64,000 bases of DNA from Prevotella melaninogenica (GTDB lineage Bacteria; Bacteroidota; Bacteroidia; Bacteroidales; Bacteroidaceae): NCBI RefSeq assembly GCF_013267595.1, contig NZ_CP054011.1, positions 696,147 through 760,146 on the forward strand, given 5' to 3'. The position numbers were made by a program, and so were the translations under genes. The notes under the pieces were generated by a model. It saw only the letters and a list, made by a program, of their open reading frames with translations, ran no database searches and was not told the origin of the DNA. This document shows, piece by piece, positions 52,027 through 61,084 of this stretch. Position 1 is the stretch's first letter. Each line of letters starts with the position of its first letter.

Positions 52027-52042
52027 TGCCGTTTGAAGACAA

Positions 52043-53287
52043 GTGAGAAAACTCCTTTTCATACCTTCTTTACTACTCTCTGTAGTTGCTTCTGCAGAAG
52101 AGTATGATTCTATAGCTATACCCAAAGTAGGTATAGAGGTGCATTATACGCCTGCACAAACTTTATGTATAGACAAGGAGCCACGTATCTGGACTAAGAC
52201 GAAAGAAACGCATACCGTAGCTGCACAGCTAAATATCACACCATCAGAGAATGATTTTGCACGCGATTATAATTATCCAACATTCTCTGTTGGCCTGCGT
52301 TATAACTTCAACCATGGAACAACAATGCATAAAGACAATCCATGGGGAGAAGCACAGCCAGTAGACTACACCAGTAAATTAGGCAACTTCCTAACCCTAT
52401 ATGGTACATTTAACCGTCCACTTTATCGTAGTGAACACTGGCAGTGGGGCTATTACTTAGGTACTGGCGTTGGTTATACCTCGCTAAAATATAACCAGAA
52501 GAACAATATTGACAACGAATATATTGGTTCACACCTTAATATCTTCTTCACAGCAGGACTGTACGGACAATATAAGGTAGCAAAGGAATGGAACATAAAG
52601 GCTGGATTAGACTTCGCACACCATAGCAATGGGGCTATGGCACGCCCCAACAAAGGCGCAAACTATTTAGGTCCATTCCTTGGTATTGTATACGAACCAG
52701 AGAAGGAAACAACGAAGGTTGCAAAGGGTAACACACATCCTAAAGATCCCTTCCAAAAGTATTGGTTTACGGAATTTACCCTTGGAATAGGTGGTAAAAC
52801 TTTACTTGAGGATTGGCAGCAGACACAATTTGAAACTCCACAAGGACATCCCGATTATCGTAGGGAGCAGTTTGCTTTCTACGGAGCCTATTCTTTCCAT
52901 ACTCACCTACTCTATCGTTATGCACATCGCTGGGCATCTGGCGTAGGCTTTGGTCTTTTCTATGGAGATTATGCCAACAGAGTTGCACAACATGATAAGG
53001 AACATGGATACACTGGAGAGAAGCATAGTCCGTGGTCACTTAGCATTGAAGGTCGTCACGAGATCTTTTATGGTAACATGTCTGTTCGTGTCAGCTTAGG
53101 CTATTACCTCTACCGACACATGGGGTATAAATCACGTAATGGATTGGAAAGACCTTATCATGAACAAGTTGGTGTGTTTTATAGTTTCCCTAAGCTAAAG
53201 AATCTTACTTTAGGCTTTAGCGTTAATGCACATGCAACGAAGGCAGACTTCACGGAACTACAAATAACAATGCCTGTGAGACTATAA
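52043..53287 (+). CDS. PagL-like acyloxyacyl hydrolase, double-length
   Basis: Predicted outer membrane lipid A deacylase. The start is GTG at 52043; no in-frame ATG lies near, and the signal peptide MRKLLFIPSLLLSVVASAEE begins there. Residues about 70-220 resemble PagL: LGTGVGYTSLKYNQ, FFTAGLYGQYKV and the catalytic-type LDFAHHSNGAMARPNKGANYLG, where PagL has HxSN. The protein is 414 residues against about 170-190 for PagL. The second half (FTLGIGGKTLL..., YGAYSFHTHLLYRYAH..., ISMPVRL-like end) is also beta-barrel-like but lacks HxSN. It may be a larger barrel or two fused ones. It is second gene of a cassette flanked by repeats. Confidence 0.75.
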   Translation: MRKLLFIPSLLLSVVASAEEYDSIAIPKVGIEVHYTPAQTLCIDKEPRIWTKTKETHTVAAQLNITPSENDFARDYNYPTFSVGLRYNFNHGTTMHKDNPWGEAQPVDYTSKLGNFLTLYGTFNRPLYRSEHWQWGYYLGTGVGYTSLKYNQKNNIDNEYIGSHLNIFFTAGLYGQYKVAKEWNIKAGLDFAHHSNGAMARPNKGANYLGPFLGIVYEPEKETTKVAKGNTHPKDPFQKYWFTEFTLGIGGKTLLEDWQQTQFETPQGHPDYRREQFAFYGAYSFHTHLLYRYAHRWASGVGFGLFYGDYANRVAQHDKEHGYTGEKHSPWSLSIEGRHEIFYGNMSVRVSLGYYLYRHMGYKSRNGLERPYHEQVGVFYSFPKLKNLTLGFSVNAHATKADFTELQITMPVRL

Positions 53288-53309
53288 AACAAGACAGAAA
53301 GACAAGAGT

Positions 53310-53560
53310 TTAGACAGAATGACAAATATTTAGCCAGAATGACATAAAGACATATTGCTTTAATGACATATTCTAAGGGAAGACTGAATGACATAAAAAC
53401 ATATTGCTTTAATGACATATTTTAATATGGGACGTGTAGGCTGTGAATTAAGATATCTTATATAGTTCTGTCTGATAGCCTATACTTAACTTCTTTCCAA
53501 ACAACAAAATATGTCATTAAAGCAATATGTCTTTATGTCATTCTGTCTAAACTATCGTCA
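53310..53560. repeat. AATATGTCATT-type repeats, downstream cluster
   Basis: Reversed copies lie at about 53310-53373 and 53385-53424 (GAATGACATAAAGACAT..., GAATGACATAAAAACAT...). A forward copy lies at 53507-53551, followed by a half copy that supplies the last codons and TGA stop of fmt. With the upstream cluster they bracket the outer membrane gene pair. The reversed and forward copies here can fold into a very long hairpin. Confidence 0.85.
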
Positions 53561-54580
53561 TTCTGTCTGGAAGAGGTACTTCTCTATATCCTTAAACCCA
53601 TTCAAGAATGAGCGAACATCCATTCGTTTCTTACCTGTCAACTGAATATCGAGAAGTTCCAAGAGGTTATCAGACGTATTGACATAGAGACGGGTCTTTT
53701 CTACAACGAGCGTACCAGGGGTACCTACAGATGTACGGTCAGACTTAGCCGTCTTATAAACCTTCATTACCAAAGGTTTTACTCCATTGTCTTCAATAGA
53801 ACAGAGTGTACTCCAAGTGCCAGGATAAGGACTGAGTCCACGCACAAAATCATAAACTTTCTTAGCAGACTGATTCCAATTAATTTCGCATGTCTCCTTG
53901 AATATCTTCGGTGCATGATGTAATTCAGCATCTTCACACACCTGAGGAGCACTTATGCCATCAAGAACTGCAGAGAAATCAACATTATCCAAACTATCTT
54001 CAGGCAATTTAGATGCAATGAGATCAATTGTTTCCATAGCAATCTTTGCACCCAAATACATCAAGCCATCATAGACATACTCAACATCAGCAGTATCAGG
54101 AATAGCAAATGGTTTTTGAAGGATAATGCGACCAGTATCTATGTCTTTATCAAGGAAGAAGGTCGTCACACCTGTCTCGGTCTCACCATTGATAACCGCC
54201 CAGTTGATAGGAGCAGCACCACGGTACTGCGGAAGCAAGGCTGCATGTACATTAAACGTACCCAGGCGAGGCATACTCCACACCATCTCCGGCAACATAC
54301 GAAAGGCTACAACCACCTGCATATCAGCTTTATAAGAACGCAATTCGTCTATAAAATCAGCATCCTTCATCTTTACAGGCTGCAAAACAGGCAAGTTATG
54401 TTCAAGTGCATAGAGTTTCACAGGTGATGGCTGCAGCTGTTCTTGATGACGTCCAACAGGTTTATCAGGCTGTGTGACTACAGCTACAACATTATATCCA
54501 TTCTGAACTAATGTTTTCAACGACTCCACAGCAAACTCTGGAGTACCCATGAAAACAATACGTATATTTTCTTTTTTCAT
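53558..54580 (-). CDS. fmt: methionyl-tRNA formyltransferase
   Basis: Formylates Met-tRNAi for translation initiation. It has 340 residues from ATG 54580 (MKKENIRIVFMGTPEFAVES); the longer reading to 54649 is rejected because it would overlap the ClC gene and lacks homology. Motifs are VVTQPDKPVGRHQ, the catalytic HAALLPQYRGAAPINWAVI and TGVTTFFLDKDIDTG. The C-terminal OB-like domain ends at a TGA that lies inside an AATATGTCATT-type repeat. It is third in the tsaC > ClC > fmt unit. No def gene is adjacent. Confidence 0.97.
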   Translation of the reverse strand: MKKENIRIVFMGTPEFAVESLKTLVQNGYNVVAVVTQPDKPVGRHQEQLQPSPVKLYALEHNLPVLQPVKMKDADFIDELRSYKADMQVVVAFRMLPEMVWSMPRLGTFNVHAALLPQYRGAAPINWAVINGETETGVTTFFLDKDIDTGRIILQKPFAIPDTADVEYVYDGLMYLGAKIAMETIDLIASKLPEDSLDNVDFSAVLDGISAPQVCEDAELHHAPKIFKETCEINWNQSAKKVYDFVRGLSPYPGTWSTLCSIEDNGVKPLVMKVYKTAKSDRTSVGTPGTLVVEKTRLYVNTSDNLLELLDIQLTGKKRMDVRSFLNGFKDIEKYLFQTE

Positions 54581-54638
54581 TATCTTTGGGAATTTAACAA
54601 GAGGTGAGATAATAAGTAAGAGACGGCAGACATCTATT

Positions 54639-56435
54639 TTACTCTGCACTAAAGTCTGCTACAAACTGACGATACATACTATAAAGGCGAGCTCGAGAGA
54701 TATAGCCAACCAACTGGCTATCAATATTCACAACAGGTAAATACTGTGCACCCGTACGTTCAAAAGTCTTCATCACATCCTCCATTGGGTCGTTGACACC
54801 GAGCATTGCTGCTGGTGGTGACATCAACTGATTGACATGAAAACGGTGATAAAGTTCAGTACGGAAGATAATATGTCGTAGATTGTTAATATCAATCTCA
54901 CCTAATAACTTACGAGACTCATCGAGCACAGGAATATAATCATTGCGACTTGAACTGATAGCATGAATAAGTTTTCCCATCTCCATATCCGGTTCGACAG
55001 ATGTAAAGTCATGATCGATAATCTTATCCATGCTCATCAAAGTGAGGATAGACTTGTCTGTATGGTGTGTGAGGAGTTTACCTTGCTTTGCCAAACGAAC
55101 AGCATAAATACTATGATGTTCGAAGATATTTATCGTAAGATAAGAACTGATAGTCACGATAATCAATGGAATGAAGAGTTGATAACCGCCTGTTAGTTCG
55201 GCAATCAGGAAGATACCCGTCAAAGGTGCATGCATCACAGCCGACATCACAGCTGCCATACCATAGAGCGTAAAGTTCTTCTCTGGAATATAAACACCAA
55301 GTTGCTCCATATTCCAAAAACGAGCAAAGAAGAAACCACCAAAGCCACCGATAAACAAAGAAGGCGCAAAGGTTCCACCACAACCGCCTGCACCATTTGT
55401 TGCACTGGTTGCAAAAACCTTCGTCATGACAACTAAGCCCACATAAAGCAGTAGGAAATTTGACTTCTCAGCAAACATAGATCCACTCATGATTTGCATC
55501 CAGTCAGCTTCTGTCTTTCCTTCTATAAACAATCTCAAACTATCATAGCCTTCACCATAGAGAGAGGGAAAGAGGAAAATAAGTGGAGAAAGCACCAAGC
55601 CACCCACAAGTAGTTTCAGATAAGGCTTAGAAGAAAGTTTCCCATAACCATTCTCACACCATGACATCAATCGCATGAAGTAGAGTGATACAAAACCGCA
55701 AGCAATACCTAACAAGATTGTCGGTGGTACACGGTCAAGTCCCCAAATGTTATCCATTTGGAAATGAAACATTGACGAACCACCTGTGAAGAAATAAGAG
55801 AAACACGTCGCCGTCACTGATGCAATCAATATCGGCAAAAGAGAAGCCATGGTCAAGTCGACCATCAACACTTCCAATGTAAATACCAATCCTGCTATTG
55901 GCGCCTTGAAAATACCAGATACAGCCGCCGTTGCGCCACAACCCACAAGAAGCATGAGTGTGCGATTATCTAAATTAAAGATACGTCCGAGGTTACTACC
56001 AATAGCTGAACCCGTCAATACAATAGGTGCCTCCGCTCCTACCGAACCACCAAAACCAATCGTAATAGCAGAAGCAACGATAGACGACCAAGTATTATGG
56101 GCTTTCAAACGAGATTGTTTCGTAGAAATAGCATAGAGAACCCGCGTAATACCATGCGAGATATTATCACGTACAACATACTTAACAAATAGACTTGTCA
56201 GCCAAATACCTACGATTGGATAGATGAGATAGAGCCAGTTAATCGTTGCAACATCGAAACCAGAGGTTACTAATTCTTCTATCAATTTGATAATAAAGTG
56301 AAGAATATATGCTGCCAATGAAGCAAGAAGACCAATAGCAAACGCCAGTACTAAGACTAACTCGCGATTGGACACATGATTCTTCCGCCAATTATCAAGT
56401 CGAGAAATAATCCCCTGACTACCTGATACTTTCAT
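54639..56435 (-). CDS. ClC-family chloride channel/antiporter with CBS domains
   Basis: A membrane protein of 598 residues with the 18-helix ClC fold in residues about 25-430. The selectivity region GGSVGAEAPIVL carries the gating glutamate Glu135, which in this family supports proton exchange. GGCGGTFAPSLFIGG (about 350) is the GxFxP-type region. Two CBS domains fill the C-terminus (about 455-590: MDKIIDHDFTSVEPDMEMG, MSPPAAMLGVNDPMEDVMK), likely binding nucleotides to regulate flux. It starts 12 bases after tsaC. A role in pH or chloride balance is plausible. Confidence 0.95.
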   Translation of the reverse strand: MKVSGSQGIISRLDNWRKNHVSNRELVLVLAFAIGLLASLAAYILHFIIKLIEELVTSGFDVATINWLYLIYPIVGIWLTSLFVKYVVRDNISHGITRVLYAISTKQSRLKAHNTWSSIVASAITIGFGGSVGAEAPIVLTGSAIGSNLGRIFNLDNRTLMLLVGCGATAAVSGIFKAPIAGLVFTLEVLMVDLTMASLLPILIASVTATCFSYFFTGGSSMFHFQMDNIWGLDRVPPTILLGIACGFVSLYFMRLMSWCENGYGKLSSKPYLKLLVGGLVLSPLIFLFPSLYGEGYDSLRLFIEGKTEADWMQIMSGSMFAEKSNFLLLYVGLVVMTKVFATSATNGAGGCGGTFAPSLFIGGFGGFFFARFWNMEQLGVYIPEKNFTLYGMAAVMSAVMHAPLTGIFLIAELTGGYQLFIPLIIVTISSYLTINIFEHHSIYAVRLAKQGKLLTHHTDKSILTLMSMDKIIDHDFTSVEPDMEMGKLIHAISSSRNDYIPVLDESRKLLGEIDINNLRHIIFRTELYHRFHVNQLMSPPAAMLGVNDPMEDVMKTFERTGAQYLPVVNIDSQLVGYISRARLYSMYRQFVADFSAE

Positions 56436-56447
56436 CTATCTATTCAA

Positions 56448-57017
56448 TTATTTCCTTATAACTTTTACTTCGCCATCAGCAGCCAATTTGATAATGCTGG
56501 ATGGGGTATGTGGTTTGTGTTCCTGACGTCTTGACTCACAAACATAATCAACACCATCAAGAATCTCCTGTGAGATATCACGATAATTCTGCGCAGCAGG
56601 TTCACCACTGACATTTGCCGAAGTACTTACAATAGCCTTCTGGAATCGATAGCATAACTCATGTGAGAAAGGCTCCTTTGTTATGCGAATACCAATAGAC
56701 CCATCTTCTGCTATCAGATTTGGAGCAAGATTGACAGCACCATCAAGAATCAATGTTGTTGGTTTCTCAACAGCTTCTATCAACTGCCAAGCAACATCAG
56801 GAACATTACGAACATAACGCTGAAGACGATTATCAGAATCAACTAAGCAAATAAGAGCTTTGGAATCGTCTCTGCGTTTCAAGGCATATACTTTTGCTAC
56901 AGCTTCTGCATTGGTAGCATCGCAACCTATACCCCACACAGTATCAGTTGGGTAAAGAATGATACCACCCTTTCTCATCACTTCAATCGCTTTCTTGATG
57001 TCGTCTTCCTGTTTCAT
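56448..57017 (-). CDS. tsaC: L-threonylcarbamoyladenylate synthase (TsaC/YrdC)
   Basis: Makes threonylcarbamoyl-AMP for the universal t6A37 modification of ANN-decoding tRNAs. It has 189 residues and consists of the YrdC domain only, matching TsaC rather than longer Sua5. Motifs are GGIILYPTDTVWGIGCDATN, VYALKRRDDSKALICLV, KPTTLILDG, SIGIRIT and VSTSANVSGEPAA. It is first in the unit with ClC and fmt, behind the promoter at 57060-57090. The tRNA theme is shared with fmt. Confidence 0.95.
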   Translation of the reverse strand: MKQEDDIKKAIEVMRKGGIILYPTDTVWGIGCDATNAEAVAKVYALKRRDDSKALICLVDSDNRLQRYVRNVPDVAWQLIEAVEKPTTLILDGAVNLAPNLIAEDGSIGIRITKEPFSHELCYRFQKAIVSTSANVSGEPAAQNYRDISQEILDGVDYVCESRRQEHKPHTPSSIIKLAADGEVKVIRK

Positions 57018-57059
57018 CTTCTGTTATTGTTTTTTCTTTCTAAGTATTATAAGTATTCG

Positions 57060-57090
57060 CAAAGTTAGATTAAAAAAACGAGAACACAAA
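57060..57090 (-). promoter_or_regulatory. Bacteroidetes-type promoter for tsaC-ClC-fmt
   Basis: On the minus strand TTTG (57090-57087), a 19-base spacer and TAACTTTG (57067-57060), 43 bases upstream of the ATG. Confidence 0.75.
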
Positions 57091-57246
57091 ACAAAAACTA
57101 TAAAAAGAAAGTCTACAAAGAGTTTTACTGTCTGATATAACTTTCAAACGAAGAATCTTCCATATGATTACTTTTGACTGAACAATTTTTTCCTAACACC
57201 AAGTTGCCTCTTTCTTGTCAATATTTAGTAAGGTATTCTACACTCA

Positions 57247-57281
57247 ACACCATTGGTGCGAAGCATCAGCACAATATGTGC
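57247..57281. repeat. 22-base-period palindromic array, RCAC family, copy E
   Basis: Two clear units, ACACCATTGGTGC (57247) and GCACAATATGTGC (57269), are joined by GAAGCATCA. The next linker is GGAATAGCA and a third unit at 57291 is eroded (ACGCATAG). Confidence 0.8.
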
Positions 57282-57457
57282 GGAATAGCAACGCATAGAA
57301 AGGATATGGGTAGAAAGATTCCTTTATATCACTATCAATATAGCAAGGCACACATAAGAATTTATTGGAAAACCGCTTTCTATCAACTTAGACACAGCGT
57401 ACAGACATCATCATAAAAAGGAAATCATATAAAGTTAGTAATATAGATAAAACATAA

Positions 57458-57529
57458 TAGGGACAAACAACCTCGCAAGTCAGTTCTTTTAATTATAAAA
57501 AGAACGTCTGACAAGGGTGTTTGTCCCTA
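57458..57529. repeat. REP/MITE-like hairpin, 12-base terminal inverted repeats
   Basis: TAGGGACAAACA (57458-57469) pairs perfectly with TGTTTGTCCCTA (57518-57529). Inside, GTCAGTTCTTTT can pair with AAAAAGAACGTCTGAC with one bulge. The element lies about 90 bases past the glucokinase stop and could also act as its terminator, but it lacks a T-run on the minus strand. Confidence 0.75.
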
Positions 57530-57620
57530 CTTTGAATATATAAGTTTTAGACTCTTTCAAGTAGACAAGCAGACAAACTGCACATATAACTCAAAAGAAC
57601 TCTGGACTTTATATCATTAA

Positions 57621-58622
57621 TTACAATTCCCAACCAATAGCTGAAGCACCAAGAACGGCTGCTGCAGCATCGTCAAGCGAACTTACCAAGAACTTTGGTT
57701 TGTCCTTGAAGATTTCCAAAGCATGCTCCTTATAAGAACGCATGATAGGTTCCATCAACAAGTCACCAGCCTTAGTTAGTCCACCAAAGAAGATGAAAGC
57801 CTCTGGAGAAGAGAAGGTTGCGAAGTCAGCACAAGCTTCACCTAACATATTACCAGTGAACTCGTAAACACGCTTAGCAAGTGCATCGCCACGACCAGCA
57901 GCAATAGAAACATCCAAAGAAGTGATATCTTCTGGCTTCATCTCACGCAACAAAGAGTCTTCCTTGCTATTCTGCAAGAACTCACGAGCTGTGCGAGCAA
58001 CACCAGTTGCAGAGCAGTAAGTTTCCAAACAACCTCTACGACCACAACCACAAGTGCGACCCTTCTCTCCACGAACCATAATTATATGACCCAACTCACC
58101 AGCAAAGCCATCAGAACCATAGACCATCTGACCATTGATAACAATACCTGAGCCTACACCTGTACCAAGAGTAATCATGATGAAATCCTTCAAGCCGCGT
58201 GCTACACCATACTGCATCTCACCAATAGCAGCAGCATTCGCATCGTTGGTAAGACCAACAGGAATACCCAACTTCTTTGAGAACATTTCGCCCAATGGCA
58301 CAACACCATCGTGTCCCCATGAGAGGTTTGGTGCGAACTCAATCGTGCCACGATAGAAGTTACCATTAGGTGCACCAATACCCATAGCACGGAACTGACC
58401 AATTCCACCATATTTAGCAACGAGAGGACGTATAGCCTCTACACCTGCTTCTACAAAATCGTCGACTGTCTTATAAGCCTGTGTCTTAATAGAATTGGTG
58501 GCAAGTACCTGACCACGCTGATCTACGACACCGAATACTGCGTTTGTTCCTCCTAAATCCAAGCCAATTACAAATGGCTTTTCCAATCCAGTTACAACTG
58601 GTTTCTGCTCTGTTACGTCCAT
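57621..58622 (-). CDS. ROK family glucokinase / sugar kinase
   Basis: Cytoplasmic hexose kinase of 333 residues from ATG 58622 (MDVTEQKPVVTGL); the upstream extension to 58688 passes through the promoter. The ATP site is FVIGLDLGGTNAVFGVV. The ROK zinc motif is TCGCGRRGCLETY (CxCGxxGCxE), preceded by GELGHIIM with the sugar-binding Glu-His. There is no N-terminal helix-turn-helix, so it is an enzyme rather than a ROK repressor. Glucose is the most likely substrate, but ManNAc or GlcNAc kinases look similar, and an AGE epimerase is encoded 46 kb away. It is monocistronic. Confidence 0.92.
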   Translation of the reverse strand: MDVTEQKPVVTGLEKPFVIGLDLGGTNAVFGVVDQRGQVLATNSIKTQAYKTVDDFVEAGVEAIRPLVAKYGGIGQFRAMGIGAPNGNFYRGTIEFAPNLSWGHDGVVPLGEMFSKKLGIPVGLTNDANAAAIGEMQYGVARGLKDFIMITLGTGVGSGIVINGQMVYGSDGFAGELGHIIMVRGEKGRTCGCGRRGCLETYCSATGVARTAREFLQNSKEDSLLREMKPEDITSLDVSIAAGRGDALAKRVYEFTGNMLGEACADFATFSSPEAFIFFGGLTKAGDLLMEPIMRSYKEHALEIFKDKPKFLVSSLDDAAAAVLGASAIGWEL

Positions 58623-58657
58623 AACATAATAAGTTTTTAGTTTGAATATACTATGGG

Positions 58658-58689
58658 CAAAGTTATGAAAAAAAGAGGAATGCCACAAA
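58658..58689 (-). promoter_or_regulatory. Bacteroidetes-type promoter for ROK kinase
   Basis: On the minus strand TTTG (58689-58686), a 20-base spacer and TAACTTTG (58665-58658), about 36 bases before the ATG at 58622. Confidence 0.75.
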
Positions 58690-58720
58690 GTTTTGTTAGG
58701 TAAATTTGCTTATCTCGTAT

Positions 58721-58728
58721 TATTTTTG
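58721..58728 (+). promoter_or_regulatory. TAnnTTTG box for LysE operon
   Basis: TATTTTTG lies 26 bases before the ATG at 58754. A correctly spaced upstream TTTG was not found; TTTTG at 58691-58695 is 25 bases away. Confidence 0.4.
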
Positions 58729-58753
58729 CAATTTTGCACTCAAAATAACAAGC

Positions 58754-59440
58754 ATGCAATTTCCGATTCAATTAGATATATTGGATTTCATCTTCAAGGG
58801 ACTGCTTATTGGAATTATAGCATCGGCTCCCATGGGTCCAGTTGGAATATTATGTATACAACGAACTTTGAACAAGGGACGTTGGTATGGTTTTATAACA
58901 GGTATTGGAGCCGCTATCAGCGACACAATTTATGCACTTATCGTAGGGTTAGGTATGAGTTTCATTATGGGACCTTTAGAAAACCCTACATATAAGTTGA
59001 TAGTACAGATTACAGGAAGTGTATTATTATTACTCTTTGGAATCTATTGCTTCAAGTCTGATCCGATGAAGAAAGCTCATCAGAGTGGTAAGGAGAAGGG
59101 GTCTCTCTTCCATAATGGCGTTACAGCCTTCTTGGTAACTCTTTCTAATCCAATGATTATCTTCCTCTTTATTGCAAGTTACGCACAATTCGCTTTCGTA
59201 CAGCCCAATCGCCCATTAGAGATGATTATAGGTTTTGCCTGTATCCCTGCTGGTGCGTTACTTTGGTGGTATGGCTTATCATGGTTGATAGATAAGATTA
59301 GAGGAAAGTTTGATGTCAATGGTATTCTTATTATAAATAAGGTTATAGGTTCTGTTGTCATTCTGTTTTCTATCATTATGCTTGTGGGTACAGTATTTAA
59401 TCTTTATCATCTGCCAACTATTGACGGATTAATGGAATAA
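58754..59440 (+). CDS. LysE family amino acid exporter
   Basis: Inner-membrane exporter of 228 residues with six helices. The start at 58754 (MQFPIQLDILDF) follows the -7 box. The family signature is in GIIASAPMGPVGILCIQRTLNKGRWYGFITGIGAAISDTIYA. A second block, FLVTLSNPMIIFLFIASYAQF, lies near 133. It probably exports an amino acid or a related metabolite. It is followed after 9 bases by the DUF4924 gene and then rfbD, forming a co-directional unit. Confidence 0.92.
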   Translation: MQFPIQLDILDFIFKGLLIGIIASAPMGPVGILCIQRTLNKGRWYGFITGIGAAISDTIYALIVGLGMSFIMGPLENPTYKLIVQITGSVLLLLFGIYCFKSDPMKKAHQSGKEKGSLFHNGVTAFLVTLSNPMIIFLFIASYAQFAFVQPNRPLEMIIGFACIPAGALLWWYGLSWLIDKIRGKFDVNGILIINKVIGSVVILFSIIMLVGTVFNLYHLPTIDGLME

Positions 59441-59449
59441 GGATAATTT

Positions 59450-60058
59450 ATGTTTGTAGCTAAGGAATTAAGAAAGAAGAGTATAGCAGAATATCTGCTT
59501 TATATGTGGCAGATAGAAGATACTATCCGTGCTTACGGTTGCTCATTGACACGAATCCGTAAAGAATATATCGACCAGTTCCAATACACCGAAGAACAAA
59601 AGGAGGAAGAGGAAGACTGGTTTGGCGACCTTGTACGCATGATGAATCAAGAAGGTTGTCGAGAAGGTGGACACCTACAGATTAACAAGGTGCTCATGCA
59701 GGACCTTACAGAGTTGCACGCACAGTTGCTGCAATCATCAAAGTTTCCGTTCTATTCTGCTGAATATTATCGTGTCTTACCATTCATTGTTGAGCTAAGA
59801 GGTAAGACAAAACGTACAGCAGACAAGATGGCACGTACAAATGATGAACGATTAAAGAGTGTTGCTGCGCAGTTAGGAAAGAGTGAGATTGAAACCTGTT
59901 TCGACCTTCTTTATGGAGTGATGATGCTTCGTTTGCAGAAGAAAGAGATTACCCCCGAGACAACTCGTGCGCTTAACGAGATAACAACTTTCATTGGTAT
60001 GTTGTCAGACTACTACATAAAGGATAAGACTGAAGGCTTAAACTTCGGCGAAGAATAA
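59450..60058 (+). CDS. DUF4924 family protein
   Basis: A 202-residue all-helical cytoplasmic protein of a Bacteroidetes-restricted family. The conserved N-terminus is FVAKELRKKSIAEYLLYMWQIEDTIRAYG. An acidic stretch (EEQKEEEEDW, about 51-60) and a C-terminal helical bundle (FDLLYGVMMLRLQKKEITPETTRALNEITTFIGMLSDYY) follow. Its function is unknown. It lies 9 bases after the LysE gene and 12 bases before rfbD, so it is co-transcribed. Confidence 0.85.
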   Translation: MFVAKELRKKSIAEYLLYMWQIEDTIRAYGCSLTRIRKEYIDQFQYTEEQKEEEEDWFGDLVRMMNQEGCREGGHLQINKVLMQDLTELHAQLLQSSKFPFYSAEYYRVLPFIVELRGKTKRTADKMARTNDERLKSVAAQLGKSEIETCFDLLYGVMMLRLQKKEITPETTRALNEITTFIGMLSDYYIKDKTEGLNFGEE

Positions 60059-60070
60059 AGGAGATAGCTT

Positions 60071-60955
60071 ATGAATATTTTAGTTACTGGAGCTAACGGA
60101 CAGCTTGGCAATGAGATACAGCTTGTATCTAAACAGAGTAAAGACCACTATATCTTCACGGACGTATGTGAGGGATATACGAAGTTAGACATTACTAATC
60201 TCGAAGACATCCGCAAGATGGTACAAGACAATAAGATTGAATGTATCATCAACTGCGCTGCGTGGACCAATGTGGACAAAGCAGAGACGGCGGGTGAGAT
60301 TGTTGAATTACTCAATGCGACTGCACCAGAGAACCTTGCAAAGGCTATGAAAGAGGTTGGTGGCTTGCTTGTTCATGTCAGCACAGACTATGTCTTCGGT
60401 GGCGACCCATATAATACTCCTTGCAAAGAGGACATGAAGGGTACTCCTACTGGCGTTTATGGTTTAACAAAACTACATGGTGAGGAGAAGATTCAAGCTA
60501 CTGGTGTAAACCATATTATTCTTCGTACAGCATGGCTTTACAGCGAGTTTGGTCATAACTTCGTTAAGACGATGATGAATCTCACAGCTACTAAGCCACA
60601 GCTGAAGGTTGTATTCGACCAGTGCGGAACACCAACCTATGCTGGCGACTTAGCAGATGCCATCTTCGATATCGTTGAGAACCGCAAGTATGAAGGAAAT
60701 AGTGGCATCTACCACTTCTCTAATGAGGGTGTATGTAGCTGGTATGACTTCACTATAAAGATTGCAGAACTTGCAGGTAACACAGCATGTGACATCCAAC
60801 CTTGCCACAGCGACGAGTTCCCTTCACCTGTTACACGTCCTGCCTACTCTGTCCTTGATAAGACAAAGATTAAGGAAACCTTTGGCATAAAGATTCCATA
60901 TTGGGTTGATTCACTGAAGAAGTGCATGAAAGGCTTACAGGAACAAGACAAATAA
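60071..60955 (+). CDS. rfbD: dTDP-4-dehydrorhamnose reductase
   Basis: Final step of dTDP-L-rhamnose synthesis, NADPH-dependent, 294 residues. Rossmann motif is MNILVTGANGQLGNEI. The substrate-binding phrase is CAAWTNVDKAE, and the catalytic YxxxK is in YGLTKLHGEEK (Tyr near 136). HVSTDYVFGGDPYNTPCKE and a C-terminal RPAYSVLDKTKI are typical. The rfbA/B/C genes are not adjacent, a split often seen in this group. Rhamnose may feed the LPS or capsule; the polysaccharide locus upstream carries no rhamnose genes. Confidence 0.95.
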   Translation: MNILVTGANGQLGNEIQLVSKQSKDHYIFTDVCEGYTKLDITNLEDIRKMVQDNKIECIINCAAWTNVDKAETAGEIVELLNATAPENLAKAMKEVGGLLVHVSTDYVFGGDPYNTPCKEDMKGTPTGVYGLTKLHGEEKIQATGVNHIILRTAWLYSEFGHNFVKTMMNLTATKPQLKVVFDQCGTPTYAGDLADAIFDIVENRKYEGNSGIYHFSNEGVCSWYDFTIKIAELAGNTACDIQPCHSDEFPSPVTRPAYSVLDKTKIKETFGIKIPYWVDSLKKCMKGLQEQDK

Positions 60956-61084
60956 TAGGAGTTAAAAAGAAAGATTGTTAGACTTAGTTCAGCTATAAAT
61001 TGATTTAAAAAATTATAAGCTAATTAGTTAGCTCCACTTCAACAACAGCTGACAAGGTTTTTACTCCCAAAGAATATAAAACAA

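Larger units (their letters stand above)
57091..57620. other. gene-free spacer with array and long hairpin
   Basis: It holds an RCAC-type array (57247-57281) and a long hairpin with 12-base terminal inverted repeats (57458-57529). No coding ORF was seen. Confidence 0.75.

Noticed and set aside
53558..54649. Long start of fmt at 54649
   Set aside because: It would overlap the end of the ClC gene and adds residues not found in the family. MKKENIRIVFMGTPEFAV at 54580 is the expected N-terminus.
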